Source: 43-108 sp001915545
GTDB lineage: Bacteria; Bacteroidota; Bacteroidia; Bacteroidales; Bacteroidaceae
NCBI GenBank assembly: GCA_902491215.1
Contig: CABUGV010000049.1
Coordinates: 1-19,789, forward strand
Direction of reading: 5' to 3'
DNA length: 19,789 nucleotides
Shown: positions 1 through 7,454 of the stretch, one piece after another
Layout of the letters: the number at the start of each line of letters is the position of its first letter
Position numbering within the stretch: position 1 is the first letter of the stretch
Notes under the pieces: generated by a model
Database searches by the model: none
Told to the model about the DNA's origin: nothing
The model's input: only the letters and a program-made list of their open reading frames with translations
Made by a program: the position numbers and the translations under genes

Positions 1-18
1 AACTATGTTTCAATAACT

Positions 19-162
19 TCAAAGAACTTCTCTCGATTTTAACGGGACAGCAATGGTATTATTCAACACGTAATAAATCCCGTCAACTTCAATCTTTTCA
101 GCATTTACACAAACAAAGCTATTCAGTCCAAAAATAAGTGACAATAATACATTTCTGATCAT
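19..162 (-). pseudogene. Short secreted-protein ORF ended by an early stop; probably a broken or truncated gene
   Basis: This 47-residue ORF starts at 162 and stops at 19-21. Residues 1-21 form a convincing signal peptide: Arg at position 3, a hydrophobic core LLSLIFGL, and a small-residue end at VNA. The first mature residues read EKIEVDGIYYVLNNT. From general knowledge this resembles the N-terminus of Bacteroidales secreted leucine-rich-repeat (BspA-like) or related surface proteins, which run to hundreds of residues. The stop therefore suggests truncation by nonsense mutation or frameshift. The rest would lie left of the window, so this cannot be settled here. A TAnnTTTG box lies upstream on the same strand. 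The function of the intact protein is unknown, and a genuine very short secreted peptide is possible. Confidence 0.35.
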
Positions 163-188
163 AATTAAAAATTTAATTGTTCAGACCA

Positions 189-196
189 CAAAAATA
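189..196 (-). promoter_or_regulatory. Bacteroidetes -7 box for the minus-strand signal-peptide ORF
   Basis: On the minus strand 196-189 reads TATTTTTG, an exact TAnnTTTG match, 26 bases upstream of the ATG at 162. A TTTG lies further upstream (forward CAAA at 211-214), but the 14-bp spacing is shorter than the usual 19-21, so the -33 partner is doubtful. Confidence 0.35.
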
Positions 197-352
197 CACT
201 CGTTTTTACCCAAATAAAAATGCACAAAATGGGACAAATGCCTGAACTAAAAATCCTGATGTCCAAACGGCATTATATAATGTCTAATCGGAAATAAAAT
301 ATGCACGCCTTAAAGCCATAAAGTCACCCAAAGAGCACCTTTCGAGTAAACG

Positions 353-418
353 CGAGCGCTCAGAAATAATATTTCGAGGTCTCGCGCCCTTGTTCCTGAG
401 CGCTCAGAAATCAGTACA
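353..418. repeat. Array 1: three near-palindromic 10-mers at exact 22-bp period
   Basis: Units begin at 353 (CGAGCGCTCA), 375 (CGAGGTCTCG) and 397 (TGAGCGCTCA), each followed by a different 12-base spacer. Spacers 1 and 3 both begin GAAAT, so GAGCGCTCAGAAAT at 354-367 recurs exactly at 398-411. A decayed unit may sit near 332. The core GAGCGCTC is its own reverse complement. The array lies in the 406-base gene-free stretch 163-568, which otherwise holds only two divergent promoters. It ends about 58 bases before the acyltransferase -7 box. A second array with the same period is at 18899-18986. Its function is unknown; a multi-site operator or a dispersed repeat are both possible. Confidence 0.75.
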
Positions 419-452
419 ATGTGTTTTAGACCATTAAACACGCTGTTCTGCC

Positions 453-483
453 TTTGCAGTTGCACAATAAAGATTTAAATTTG
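453..483 (+). promoter_or_regulatory. Promoter of the acyltransferase gene (TTTG - 19 bp - TAAATTTG)
   Basis: TTTG at 453-456 and TAAATTTG at 476-483 are separated by 19 bases, matching the Bacteroidetes -33/-7 consensus on both boxes and spacing. Transcription should begin near 489, giving a leader of about 80 bases before the ATG at 569. Confidence 0.75.
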
Positions 484-568
484 CGCAATGCTGGTACAAA
501 TTCACCACATGCAGTTTTACCAGCATAAACAAATACAAGTAAATAACTGATAGACACAAAACAGAAAT

Positions 569-1546
569 ATGACTGAAAGGCTGAAAGAACTGGACTACGT
601 CAAATGTCTCTGCATTATACTGATGGTTATATTCCATCTGGCCTATTTCGGCGACAAATATCCTTATGCAAAGGATATAGTATATACATTCCACATGCCG
701 GCATTCCTCATCATATCCGGCTATCTGCTGAACGTCTCCAAACCCGCACGCGAATTCGAGCACCGCATGATATGGATCTTCATACCATACGCCATAATGG
801 AAGCCGCATACATCATTGCCTCCGCCTTCATGCCTGTAAGAGGAGGAACAGGGGGAACAGACAACCTCTCCGTATGGTCGTCAATCCAGACAATACTGTT
901 TGCACCCATCGGTCCATACTGGTATCTGCACACGCTTGTAATCTGCAGTACCGTACACTACCTGGTATTCAAGATGGCCCGAAGATTGTCAGTAACCTCT
1001 CGCCTGATACTGTCAGGAATAGCACTTTATGTAGTTTCGCTGGCCGTAAAAGGCATAAGCATAGACAACGCACTTTATATACTGGCAGGAGCTGCACTAA
1101 AACAGACCGAAATACCATTTACCAAGGCTTTCATGCCTTCGCGATGGTCCATCCTTGCTATAACTGTGATGTGCTTCGACCATACACATTTAAGCAAAAG
1201 CACAGTGGCTGGAGTTATCATAACATGGCTGGCCATAAGTTTCATGCTGTGGACATGGGGAAAAACAGGCTCTGCAATAAGAAAAATATGCTGTACAATA
1301 GGCAGAAACACTCTAATAATCCTGGTATTCTCGCCTGCATTCACCATGCTGGCCAAAGTATATCAGAAATACTTCGACTTTGATCCCAGCGGCATGCTTT
1401 TCATGATTTCAAGTACAGCCTTATGTATAGCAGGATGCTTTGCCATAGCATTTGCAATGGATAAGCTGCACATGACAAGATATATGTTCGGACAAAGCAC
1501 CATACTTTTAGCAAAAAAGAAGACAGAACCGGAAGCCGTGCAGTAG
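569..1546 (+). CDS. Acyltransferase-3 family integral membrane protein
   Basis: This 325-residue protein has many hydrophobic helices and looks like the acyltransferase_3 family (PF01757), whose members move acetyl or other acyl groups from the cytoplasm onto surface polysaccharides, lipids or peptidoglycan. Family hallmarks are present. The first helix carries the N-terminal His (H23, in MVIFHLAYFG), and the FHMPAFLIISGYLL block at 41-54 matches the usual FHMPLFFxxSG signature with a second His at 42. No extra SGNH or extracellular domain is attached. The start follows a well-formed promoter at 453-483 by a leader of about 80 bases. It appears to be a single-gene unit ending before the hairpin at 1581-1621. 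The acceptor substrate cannot be read from sequence; a cell-surface glycan is the likely target. Confidence 0.85.
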   Translation: MTERLKELDYVKCLCIILMVIFHLAYFGDKYPYAKDIVYTFHMPAFLIISGYLLNVSKPAREFEHRMIWIFIPYAIMEAAYIIASAFMPVRGGTGGTDNLSVWSSIQTILFAPIGPYWYLHTLVICSTVHYLVFKMARRLSVTSRLILSGIALYVVSLAVKGISIDNALYILAGAALKQTEIPFTKAFMPSRWSILAITVMCFDHTHLSKSTVAGVIITWLAISFMLWTWGKTGSAIRKICCTIGRNTLIILVFSPAFTMLAKVYQKYFDFDPSGMLFMISSTALCIAGCFAIAFAMDKLHMTRYMFGQSTILLAKKKTEPEAVQ

Positions 1547-1580
1547 ACCGGTGAGTCTTCAACATAAAACATATAAAAAT

Positions 1581-1621
1581 GACAAGGCCCAAGCAAACAA
1601 AAATACAGCTTGGGCCTTGTC
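1581..1621. terminator. Perfect 14-bp hairpin between convergent genes
   Basis: GACAAGGCCCAAGC (1581-1594) is exactly complementary to 1608-1621, with a 13-base loop. The T-rich tail lies on the minus-strand side (after 1581 reading leftwards: ATTTTTATATG). It is thus best suited to end the sigma-factor operon, and may act for both convergent transcripts. Confidence 0.8.
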
Positions 1622-1639
1622 GTACAATATACCCTCTTA

Positions 1640-1996
1640 TCAGATATTGCCGAAGCGCTTTTGCAGAATATGTTTAAGCACAATGAAGAAAGCAACTATA
1701 AAGAAAGCCGGAACAACAGCTCCACTGCTGAAACAATCGAAGAAGTCAAACGGTATTCGTATAAACACATCTTTCAAGACATAGACAAGAATACAGAGAG
1801 AAAAGACACATACCACTGAAATTGCGACCTTCTCGTACAATGCAGTGCGGCACTGCCTCTTCTCTTCAGTCTCGTACACTTTCTGCATTACAGAAAATGT
1901 GAGGTTTCGAGGGCACTGCAGTTCTTGTCCGCGTTTCGACATCACTTTATTGAGCGATGCATACTTAGGCATTTCAGAATCATCTTTTTTCATCAT
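1640..1996 (-). CDS. Small membrane protein translationally coupled to the ECF sigma factor; possible anti-sigma factor
   Basis: This 118-residue protein has a charged N-terminal half of about 56 residues, predicted cytoplasmic. Two hydrophobic helices follow (about 57-76 and 92-111), with a short basic tail. The start overlaps the end of the sigma-factor gene by 17 bases, so the two are probably coupled in translation. ATG occurs twice in a row at the start, so either Met could be used. I do not recognise a named domain: no zinc-binding HxxxCxxC anti-sigma motif is visible. Downstream position, overlap and a cytoplasmic head on a membrane anchor are what an anti-sigma factor would look like. 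This is inference from context only. Confidence 0.7.
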   Translation of the reverse strand: MMKKDDSEMPKYASLNKVMSKRGQELQCPRNLTFSVMQKVYETEEKRQCRTALYEKVAISVVCVFSLCILVYVLKDVFIRIPFDFFDCFSSGAVVPAFFIVAFFIVLKHILQKRFGNI

Positions 1997-2546
1997 TCAT
2001 ATTCTCTTTCATCAACAAATACAATTTTTTCCTAACTCTATGCAGACGTGTCCTCACATTCTGCTCCGTCATACCCATGATGTAAGCCACATCACCTGCA
2101 GTACGTTCCTCCAAATGATAGAGCACCACAAGCATCTTGTCGTCCGGAGGAAGCTTGTCGACAGCCTGCTCCAGCAGTTTCAGACGCTCGTCCGTCTCTA
2201 TGCGCAAAGCCCTATCGGCATCCGAATCGTCTACCAAGTCAACTGCCGTGTCATCAAGATAGACCTTCGGACGAACCTTCCGAAGATGGCTGACAGCCTT
2301 GTTGTAGGCAATCCTGTAGAGCCACGTGGAAAAAGAAGCGGAAGAGTTGTAATCCGCAAGATGGGTATATGCGACCAAGAATGTGTCCTGGACAATTTCT
2401 TCAGCGTCTTCCTGAATCGCCACAATCTTTGCGACCAACGAAAATATACAGTCGCCGTAACGTTCAACGAAATAGCTGAACTCGTCTGCATGTCCACACA
2501 AAATTCTTTCTATAATCTTGCGTTCATCCTTTTCATGCAGACTCAT
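1980..2546 (-). CDS. RNA polymerase ECF-type sigma-70 factor
   Basis: At 188 residues it has the usual length of ECF sigma factors, which redirect RNA polymerase to a small set of promoters in response to envelope signals. Region 2 lies at about 20-90, with DAEEIVQDTF (47-56) followed by FSTWLYRIAYNKAVSHLRK, which contacts the -10 element and core polymerase. Region 4 lies at about 125-178, with LPPDDKMLVVLYHLEE and the helix-turn-helix TAGDVAYIMGMTEQNVRTRL that binds the -35 element. There is no extra C-terminal domain and no region 1.1 or 3. It is the middle gene of a three-gene minus-strand operon, 11 bases after the DUF6249-like gene and overlapping the next membrane protein. Neither neighbour is a FecR-type protein and no SusC/D genes are nearby, so it is not a typical polysaccharide-utilization sigma factor. 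Confidence 0.93.
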   Translation of the reverse strand: MSLHEKDERKIIERILCGHADEFSYFVERYGDCIFSLVAKIVAIQEDAEEIVQDTFLVAYTHLADYNSSASFSTWLYRIAYNKAVSHLRKVRPKVYLDDTAVDLVDDSDADRALRIETDERLKLLEQAVDKLPPDDKMLVVLYHLEERTAGDVAYIMGMTEQNVRTRLHRVRKKLYLLMKENMNDEKR

Positions 2547-2557
2547 GACCTACAGTT

Positions 2558-2938
2558 CTATTCTTTATCCTTTTCTTTGTCCTTTTTTGATTCAAGCTTG
2601 CTGGCTATAATGAAAGAAACGACAAGACCGAGTCCTCCGAAAAGACATAAACAGGCACTATAGCATGCACCCATATATATATCTATATTTGTATAACGCA
2701 CATTAAGCTCTATAAAAAATGCTATCAATAGCCCCAGACCTATTCCGCATGCACAACAACCGACATGCAGCCAAGCATACTTGCCTGCACCGCCAAGCTG
2801 GATATTGCCGAGCTTGACATCCTTAAGTTCTGAAATCTTCTCAATAAGCATCAGACGTTCCCTGCGGCGCGCAAAAAGAGAAAATACTAGATAAGTGAAA
2901 TAGAAAATAATACCAATTATAAAAACTTCTTCCATCAT
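2558..2938 (-). CDS. DUF6249-like small membrane protein, first gene of the sigma operon
   Basis: This 126-residue protein has three predicted helices (about 5-22, 57-78 and 94-113), a basic juxtamembrane stretch (ARRRERLMLIEK, 23-34) and a strongly charged tail of Lys, Asp and Glu. The layout (N-terminal helix, arginine-rich linker, two-helix glycine-rich pair) matches what I remember of DUF6249 proteins, often found next to ECF sigma genes in Bacteroidales. That family assignment is from memory and not certain. The start has two consecutive ATG codons. The stop is 11 bases before the sigma ATG, so all three genes form one operon. It may sense or relay an envelope signal, or help hold the sigma factor inactive; the sequence gives no direct proof. 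Confidence 0.75.
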   Translation of the reverse strand: MMEEVFIIGIIFYFTYLVFSLFARRRERLMLIEKISELKDVKLGNIQLGGAGKYAWLHVGCCACGIGLGLLIAFFIELNVRYTNIDIYMGACYSACLCLFGGLGLVVSFIIASKLESKKDKEKDKE

Positions 2939-3166
2939 ACAATAATTTTATACAAGTTGATACTCCGTTCCAATGAAGGCAACAGGCCTGTTCTTTGCCT
3001 CCTCTGACTATTATACGCATCAAAAGATAAAACATTACACATTTCATGCAGTTTTTTTCACTTTACGGACAAAAAAGATATATATTTACGCAAAATCTCA
3101 TGCAAAGGAAGACATATAGACCACACAATGCAACTTTTCAAGCTAGCGAGGGTTGAGGATTTATAC

Positions 3167-3174
3167 TACATTTG
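3167..3174 (+). promoter_or_regulatory. -7 box (TACATTTG) upstream of the DUF3943 gene
   Basis: TACATTTG exactly matches TAnnTTTG. Transcription from about 3180 leaves a 30-base leader before the ATG at 3210. It would place the in-frame TTG at 3153 outside the mRNA, which supports the later start. No convincing -33 box is seen. Confidence 0.5.
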
Positions 3175-3209
3175 CGGATACTTATAAGCAAGGACATAAA
3201 AAGTTATAT

Positions 3210-4697
3210 ATGGGTAAAACAAAACTGATTTCTCTATTTTTAGCTACATGCATTCCTGTTTCAGCATACAGCCGGCAAAATATACATTTCGACACGGACA
3301 CGATTGCAGATACAAAATACAGCCTGATGATCAATCCAGACACGGTGTTGCCTATGAAAGTAAAACCATGGCAGGCACTGGCTGAAGATCTCGGAGTAAA
3401 TGCTGTAATACTGGCTTTCGACCGCTATGTGCAGAACAGAAGTTATGCAAGAGTAACAGGAGCAACAATAAAGCACAATTTCCGCACCGGCTTTGTCTGG
3501 GACAACGACAGCTTCTCCGGCAATCAGTTTTCACACCCATATCACGGAAGCATGTTCTACAACGCGGCCAGACAAAACGGACTAAACTACTGGCAGTCGC
3601 TGGCATACCCTATCATCGGAAGCCTTACCTGGGAATATTTTTGTGAAACCAACGAGCCGGCCATCAACGACCTTTTGTCGACAGGTATAGGCGGATCGGC
3701 CATAGGCGAAGTGACACACCGTTCGTCAGACCTGATATTTGACAACCGTGCACGAGGATTCAATCGTGTCATAAGGGAAATCGGAGGATCATTGCTTAAC
3801 CCTATAAGAGGAATACATCGTCTGTTTACAGGTGAAATGTGGAAAGTCGGTCCAATTAAAGGACGACAGACAGAAAAAGAGCCATTTAAACTGGAGGTTG
3901 GTGCCGGAAACAGATACATTTCGTCTGAAAGCGGATTTAAAGGAGGTATGAACGTTCCTTACGTAGAATTCACAATGAACTACGGCGACAGAATGGAAAG
4001 CGACGAACACAAACCGTTCGACTGGTTCTACCTGTACCTGCTTGCCAACATATCAAGCGACCAATCGAGCATAGGCGACATGGATATATGGGGACGTCTA
4101 TGGGACAAAAAGTTTTTCATAAACGACAAGTTTGCCATGGATCTCGGCATATACCAAATGGTAAAGTACGTCGAAACATATCCTGTAAAAGACTGCAATG
4201 ACAGCGACTTTCCTATAATATCAGAAGCAGTAAGTGCCGGCCCTGGACTTTTCTGCGAATACAAAGGAAGAAAAACAGACTTCAACAATGATTTGATTAT
4301 CGGCGGAATAGCATTGGGAGGAAGCAGAACAGACTACTATAAAAGACGTAAGTACAACTTCGGAAGCGGCTTCAGCATACGAGACAATATTCAGATAAAT
4401 ATTGCTGACAAATTCCGAATTGGAAACAGATTTTATTTCGGTCAACTGTACTCCTCGGGATATTCACCTGAAGAGCTCAACCACAGGCTTGAAAACGGCA
4501 TCAAGCTGAACACTCAGGGCGACAGCGGAAGCCACTCTATCATCACCAACAAGACATACCTGCAGGTGGAGTTTCTCAAAAATGTAAAACTCAACTTGGA
4601 GCATGCCATATATTACAGAAAATCCAACTATAAATACTACGAGAGCGTAAGCGCCAAGAGCTACGAATATAACATCGGCTTGATATATTGTATATAA
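3210..4697 (+). CDS. DUF3943 family secreted protein, probably outer-membrane associated
   Basis: With the ATG at 3210 the protein has 495 residues and opens with a clean signal peptide (MGKTKLISLFLATCIPVSAYS). The longer reading frame from TTG at 3153 would bury it. Residues about 95-170 carry the DUF3943 core: WDNDSFSGNQFSHPYHGSMF, then NYWQSLAYPIIGSLTWEYF, a conserved NEPAINDL segment and a glycine-rich GIGGSAIGE. The second half alternates polar and aromatic residues (GNRFYFGQLYSSGY and similar) and ends in short strands with a final YNIGLIYCI. That pattern suggests a beta-barrel in the outer membrane. The biochemical role of DUF3943 is not known to me. The M15 dipeptidase gene begins 27 bases downstream, so the two are likely co-transcribed. 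Confidence 0.82.
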   Translation: MGKTKLISLFLATCIPVSAYSRQNIHFDTDTIADTKYSLMINPDTVLPMKVKPWQALAEDLGVNAVILAFDRYVQNRSYARVTGATIKHNFRTGFVWDNDSFSGNQFSHPYHGSMFYNAARQNGLNYWQSLAYPIIGSLTWEYFCETNEPAINDLLSTGIGGSAIGEVTHRSSDLIFDNRARGFNRVIREIGGSLLNPIRGIHRLFTGEMWKVGPIKGRQTEKEPFKLEVGAGNRYISSESGFKGGMNVPYVEFTMNYGDRMESDEHKPFDWFYLYLLANISSDQSSIGDMDIWGRLWDKKFFINDKFAMDLGIYQMVKYVETYPVKDCNDSDFPIISEAVSAGPGLFCEYKGRKTDFNNDLIIGGIALGGSRTDYYKRRKYNFGSGFSIRDNIQINIADKFRIGNRFYFGQLYSSGYSPEELNHRLENGIKLNTQGDSGSHSIITNKTYLQVEFLKNVKLNLEHAIYYRKSNYKYYESVSAKSYEYNIGLIYCI

Positions 4698-4724
4698 ATC
4701 GCGGAACAACGAATAACAAAGAAC

Positions 4725-5420
4725 ATGAATAGAAATATTTTTATAAATCTGCTGTGCTTGACAATGTGTTTATTCTCAGCATCACAGTCATACGCACAGC
4801 AGAAAACTCTCAGTAAAACAGCCGTCAGCATAAAGCAACAGGGCTACGTGGACGTGCAGGACGAAGATCCTACAATTAAAGTAAGCCTCATGTATTCGCG
4901 CCCTGACAACTTCACAGGAAAAATTCTATATAAAGATTTGAAAGAAGCTTTTCTGCATCCACAGGCGGCAAAAGCTTTAGCAAAGGCACAAAAAGAGCTT
5001 AAAAGATTAAGGCCCGACCTCAGCCTCATCGTCTTTGACGCAGCAAGACCGATGTCGATACAGCAGCAGATGTGGGACGTTGTAAAAGGTACATCGAAAA
5101 ATATTTATGTAAGCAACCCTGCCAACGGAGGCGGACTGCACAACTACGGATTTGCTGTGGACGTGAGCATCTGCGATGAAAAAGGCGACACGATTCCTAT
5201 GGGAACACTGATCGACCACATGGGTAAAGAGGCTCATCCCGAATACGAGACATCAATGCTTGCAAAAGGGAAGATAAGCAAAGAAGCTGTGAACAACCGC
5301 AAACTGCTCCGCAGGGTCATGAGCGCCGGTGGATTCAGGGTGCTGAAAACCGAATGGTGGCACTTCAATCTGAAAACCAGAGCTCAAGTTAAAGCCGAAA
5401 AGAGAAAACCTATCAGATAA
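4725..5420 (+). CDS. M15 family D-Ala-D-Ala dipeptidase (VanX/DdpX-like), secreted
   Basis: This 231-residue protein has a signal peptide (about 1-24, ending QSYAQ). It carries the zinc-peptidase signature of the M15D family. H139 and D146 lie in LHNYGFAVDVSI, and catalytic E210 and ligand H213 lie in EWWHF. The FDAARP stretch places R108 where VanX has its transition-state arginine. The enzyme should hydrolyse D-Ala-D-Ala or related dipeptides in the periplasm, for cell-wall turnover or recovery of D-Ala. No vanH, vanA or vanRS homologues are alongside, so there is no reason to infer glycopeptide resistance. One small departure is glycine (G137) where many relatives have the serine of SxHxxGxAxD. 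It follows the DUF3943 gene by 27 bases. Confidence 0.9.
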   Translation: MNRNIFINLLCLTMCLFSASQSYAQQKTLSKTAVSIKQQGYVDVQDEDPTIKVSLMYSRPDNFTGKILYKDLKEAFLHPQAAKALAKAQKELKRLRPDLSLIVFDAARPMSIQQQMWDVVKGTSKNIYVSNPANGGGLHNYGFAVDVSICDEKGDTIPMGTLIDHMGKEAHPEYETSMLAKGKISKEAVNNRKLLRRVMSAGGFRVLKTEWWHFNLKTRAQVKAEKRKPIR

Positions 5421-5447
5421 AACTGCTGGACAGACAGAAAAATCTAA

Positions 5448-5455
5448 TAACTTTG
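5448..5455 (+). promoter_or_regulatory. -7 box (TAACTTTG) upstream of the THUMP-like methyltransferase gene
   Basis: TAACTTTG at 5448-5455 is an exact TAnnTTTG match, 22 bases before the ATG at 5478. It predicts a leader of about 16 bases. The -33 element is weak. Confidence 0.5.
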
Positions 5456-5477
5456 TCGTCAAGAATACAGATGGCGT

Positions 5478-6695
5478 ATGATTGACGAAAAGACCGCACA
5501 ATTCATTGAAGCTCACAAGACGGACGATGTAAGAGATCTGATGCTGAAATACGGCAACAGACAGGACATCGATGCCAGAACCGCAGCTGTACAGATAAGA
5601 GGATGGCAGATTGCCAGAAAGAAACTGCCGGAATGGGCCGAGACTGAAGGCATAATATATCCCGAACACATATCTATGGAACAATGTTCGTCAGAACAGA
5701 CCTCACACTATAAGGCTGTTCTGGCAGAAAGATTATGCGGAGAAGAGAGAGAGAGATTTGCAGACCTCACAGGCGGACTCGGTGCAGACACAGCGGCTAT
5801 AGGCCGGAATTTTGGACATACTGTGTATGTAGAGCGTAATGAAGAACTATGCAGGGCTGCCGAAAACAATCTGCCCAAAATGGGAATAAGCGACATACGC
5901 ATCGTATGCGACGACAGCGAGAACGTCTTGAACAAGATGGAATCGCAAGACCTGATATTCATTGATCCCGCAAGAAGGGACGAGAATGGCGGCAAGACAG
6001 TAGAGATATGCGACTGTACGCCAGACGTTTCAGCACTTAACGACCAGATAAGGAACAAATGCCGGTTTGCAATGATAAAGTTGTCTCCTATGTTAGAGAT
6101 AAAGAGTGCTGAAAAGGAATTGAAAGGCATAAAGGAGATACACGTGGTGAGCGTTGACGGCGAATGCAAAGAAACACTGTTCGTTCTTGAAGGCCACCAG
6201 ACGTCTTCAAGCGAAGAGCCTATAATAGTATGCACCAACATTGTGCGCGGTGAAATACAGGAATTAAGCTTCAGGCGAAAGGAGGAGCTGGAAGCAGAAT
6301 GCAGATATGCCAGCACGCTTGGACATTATCTCTACGAACCTAACGCCTCAATACTTAAAGGGGGTGGTCTGAAATTTGCCGCACAGAAGTATGGCGTATA
6401 TAAGTTGAGTCAGAACAGCCATCTATATACGTCGGATGTTCCGGTAGAAGATTTTCAGGGACGTATATTCGAAATCATAGACGAATGTGCATTCTCGCCC
6501 AAGGACATGAAGGCAATGATGAAGGGTGAAAAGAAAGCCAATATCACGGTAAGGAACTTTCCTGCAACTGTGGCAGACATAAGAAACAGATGCAAGCTAA
6601 AGGAAGGAGGCGACATTTATCTGTTTGCCACTACGATGGCAGACGGCAGACACGTGATAATAAAATGCAGGAAAATGAATGCAAAACAGACTTAA
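5478..6695 (+). CDS. THUMP-like class I SAM-dependent methyltransferase (PG_1098-like)
   Basis: This 405-residue protein is a Rossmann-fold methyltransferase. SAM-binding motif I is DLTGGLGAD (96-104), the acidic end of strand 2 is VERN (118-121), and a catalytic-type loop FIDPARRDENGG spans 161-172. The region after about 330 (DVPVEDFQGRIFEIIDECAF and on) fits the C-terminal THUMP-like module described for Bacteroidetes proteins related to Porphyromonas gingivalis PG_1098. The substrate is not established to my knowledge; a structured RNA is plausible because THUMP domains bind RNA. It has its own -7 box and sits between the M15 peptidase and the two-component genes without clear functional linkage to either. 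Confidence 0.87.
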   Translation: MIDEKTAQFIEAHKTDDVRDLMLKYGNRQDIDARTAAVQIRGWQIARKKLPEWAETEGIIYPEHISMEQCSSEQTSHYKAVLAERLCGEERERFADLTGGLGADTAAIGRNFGHTVYVERNEELCRAAENNLPKMGISDIRIVCDDSENVLNKMESQDLIFIDPARRDENGGKTVEICDCTPDVSALNDQIRNKCRFAMIKLSPMLEIKSAEKELKGIKEIHVVSVDGECKETLFVLEGHQTSSSEEPIIVCTNIVRGEIQELSFRRKEELEAECRYASTLGHYLYEPNASILKGGGLKFAAQKYGVYKLSQNSHLYTSDVPVEDFQGRIFEIIDECAFSPKDMKAMMKGEKKANITVRNFPATVADIRNRCKLKEGGDIYLFATTMADGRHVIIKCRKMNAKQT

Positions 6696-6773
6696 ACCTT
6701 AGTCTTTTCAGAAAGAATTCAAAAATACACCTTAAATTAGACCTCTGAAAATCATACAAAAACAGAACAAACC

Positions 6774-7454
6774 ATGAAAATTCTTGTTATAGAGGACGAA
6801 CCTTCGCTTAGGGAAATCATCGTCAGATCGCTTACGGCAGAAAGATATGTAGTTGAAGAAGCCAAAGACTACATTTCTGCCGAAGACAAATTGTGCGTAT
6901 ACGACTACGACTGCATTCTTCTGGACATAATGCTTCCCGACGGCAACGGCCTTAAACTGCTGGAACAGCTTAAGGCGGACGGCAAACAAAGCGGCGTCAT
7001 AATCATATCGGCACGCGACTCACTGGACGACAAGGTGAACGGACTCGAACTAGGAGCAGATGACTATCTGCCCAAACCGTTCCATCTGTCGGAACTCCAT
7101 GCAAGAATAAGAAGCGTACTGAGACGCAAGAACAACTCTGGGAGCAAGACTGTGGACTTCGGAAATGTATCGATATCGACCGACACATTTTCTGTGAAGA
7201 TTGCAGGCAAGCCTCTGGAACTGAGCCGCAAGGAATACGACATTCTGCTGTACTTCGTGAACAGAAGGGGCCACATGATAAAGAAGGAGCAGATTGCAGA
7301 AGCTATATGGGGCGACTACATCGACCAGTGCGACAACTACGGTTTCGTGTATGCCCAGATAAAAAATCTAAGAAAGAAAATAGATGATGCTGGGGCCGAC
7401 ATAGAAATAAAGACTATATACGGCTTCGGCTATAAAATGGTGGAAAAAGAATGA
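6774..7454 (+). CDS. OmpR/PhoB-type response regulator
   Basis: This 226-residue two-domain regulator has a receiver domain at about 1-115, with acidic pocket E7-D8, phosphoacceptor D51 (ILLDIMLPDGNG), S79 in IIISARDS and K101 in LPKPF. A winged-helix DNA-binding domain occupies about 128-224, with SRKEYDILLYFVNRRGHMIKKE and a YIDQCDN transactivation-type loop, ending GFGYKMVEKE. All phosphotransfer residues are intact. The kinase gene starts inside its last codons (ATGA overlap), so the pair is translationally coupled. The likely output is transcriptional activation. The closest visible candidate target is the PepSY-like gene two genes downstream, which has its own promoter, but no operator repeat could be identified. 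Confidence 0.95.
   Translation: MKILVIEDEPSLREIIVRSLTAERYVVEEAKDYISAEDKLCVYDYDCILLDIMLPDGNGLKLLEQLKADGKQSGVIIISARDSLDDKVNGLELGADDYLPKPFHLSELHARIRSVLRRKNNSGSKTVDFGNVSISTDTFSVKIAGKPLELSRKEYDILLYFVNRRGHMIKKEQIAEAIWGDYIDQCDNYGFVYAQIKNLRKKIDDAGADIEIKTIYGFGYKMVEKE

Noticed and set aside
353..418. CRISPR array at the 22-bp repeats (also at 18899-18986)
   Set aside because: The repeated unit is only about 10-13 bases and the spacers 12 bases, far shorter than CRISPR repeats and spacers, and there are no cas genes in the window.
3153..3209. Longer start (TTG at 3153) for the DUF3943 gene
   Set aside because: It would place 19 residues before a clear signal peptide and overlaps the -7 box at 3167-3174.
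4725..5420. Glycopeptide resistance gene cluster
   Set aside because: The VanX-like dipeptidase is present alone; there is no D-Ala-D-Lac ligase or vanH-type dehydrogenase nearby, and the two-component genes are separated from it by an unrelated gene.
5708..6316. Minus-strand 202-residue ORF inside the THUMP-like methyltransferase
   Set aside because: It lies wholly antisense to a clearly conserved gene, is rich in Ser and Leu as expected of an antisense reading, and shows no family motif.
6733..6740. Possible -7 box (TAAATTAG) for the response regulator gene
   Set aside because: It has one mismatch to TAnnTTTG in a key T and no -33 partner at the right distance, so it was not listed.
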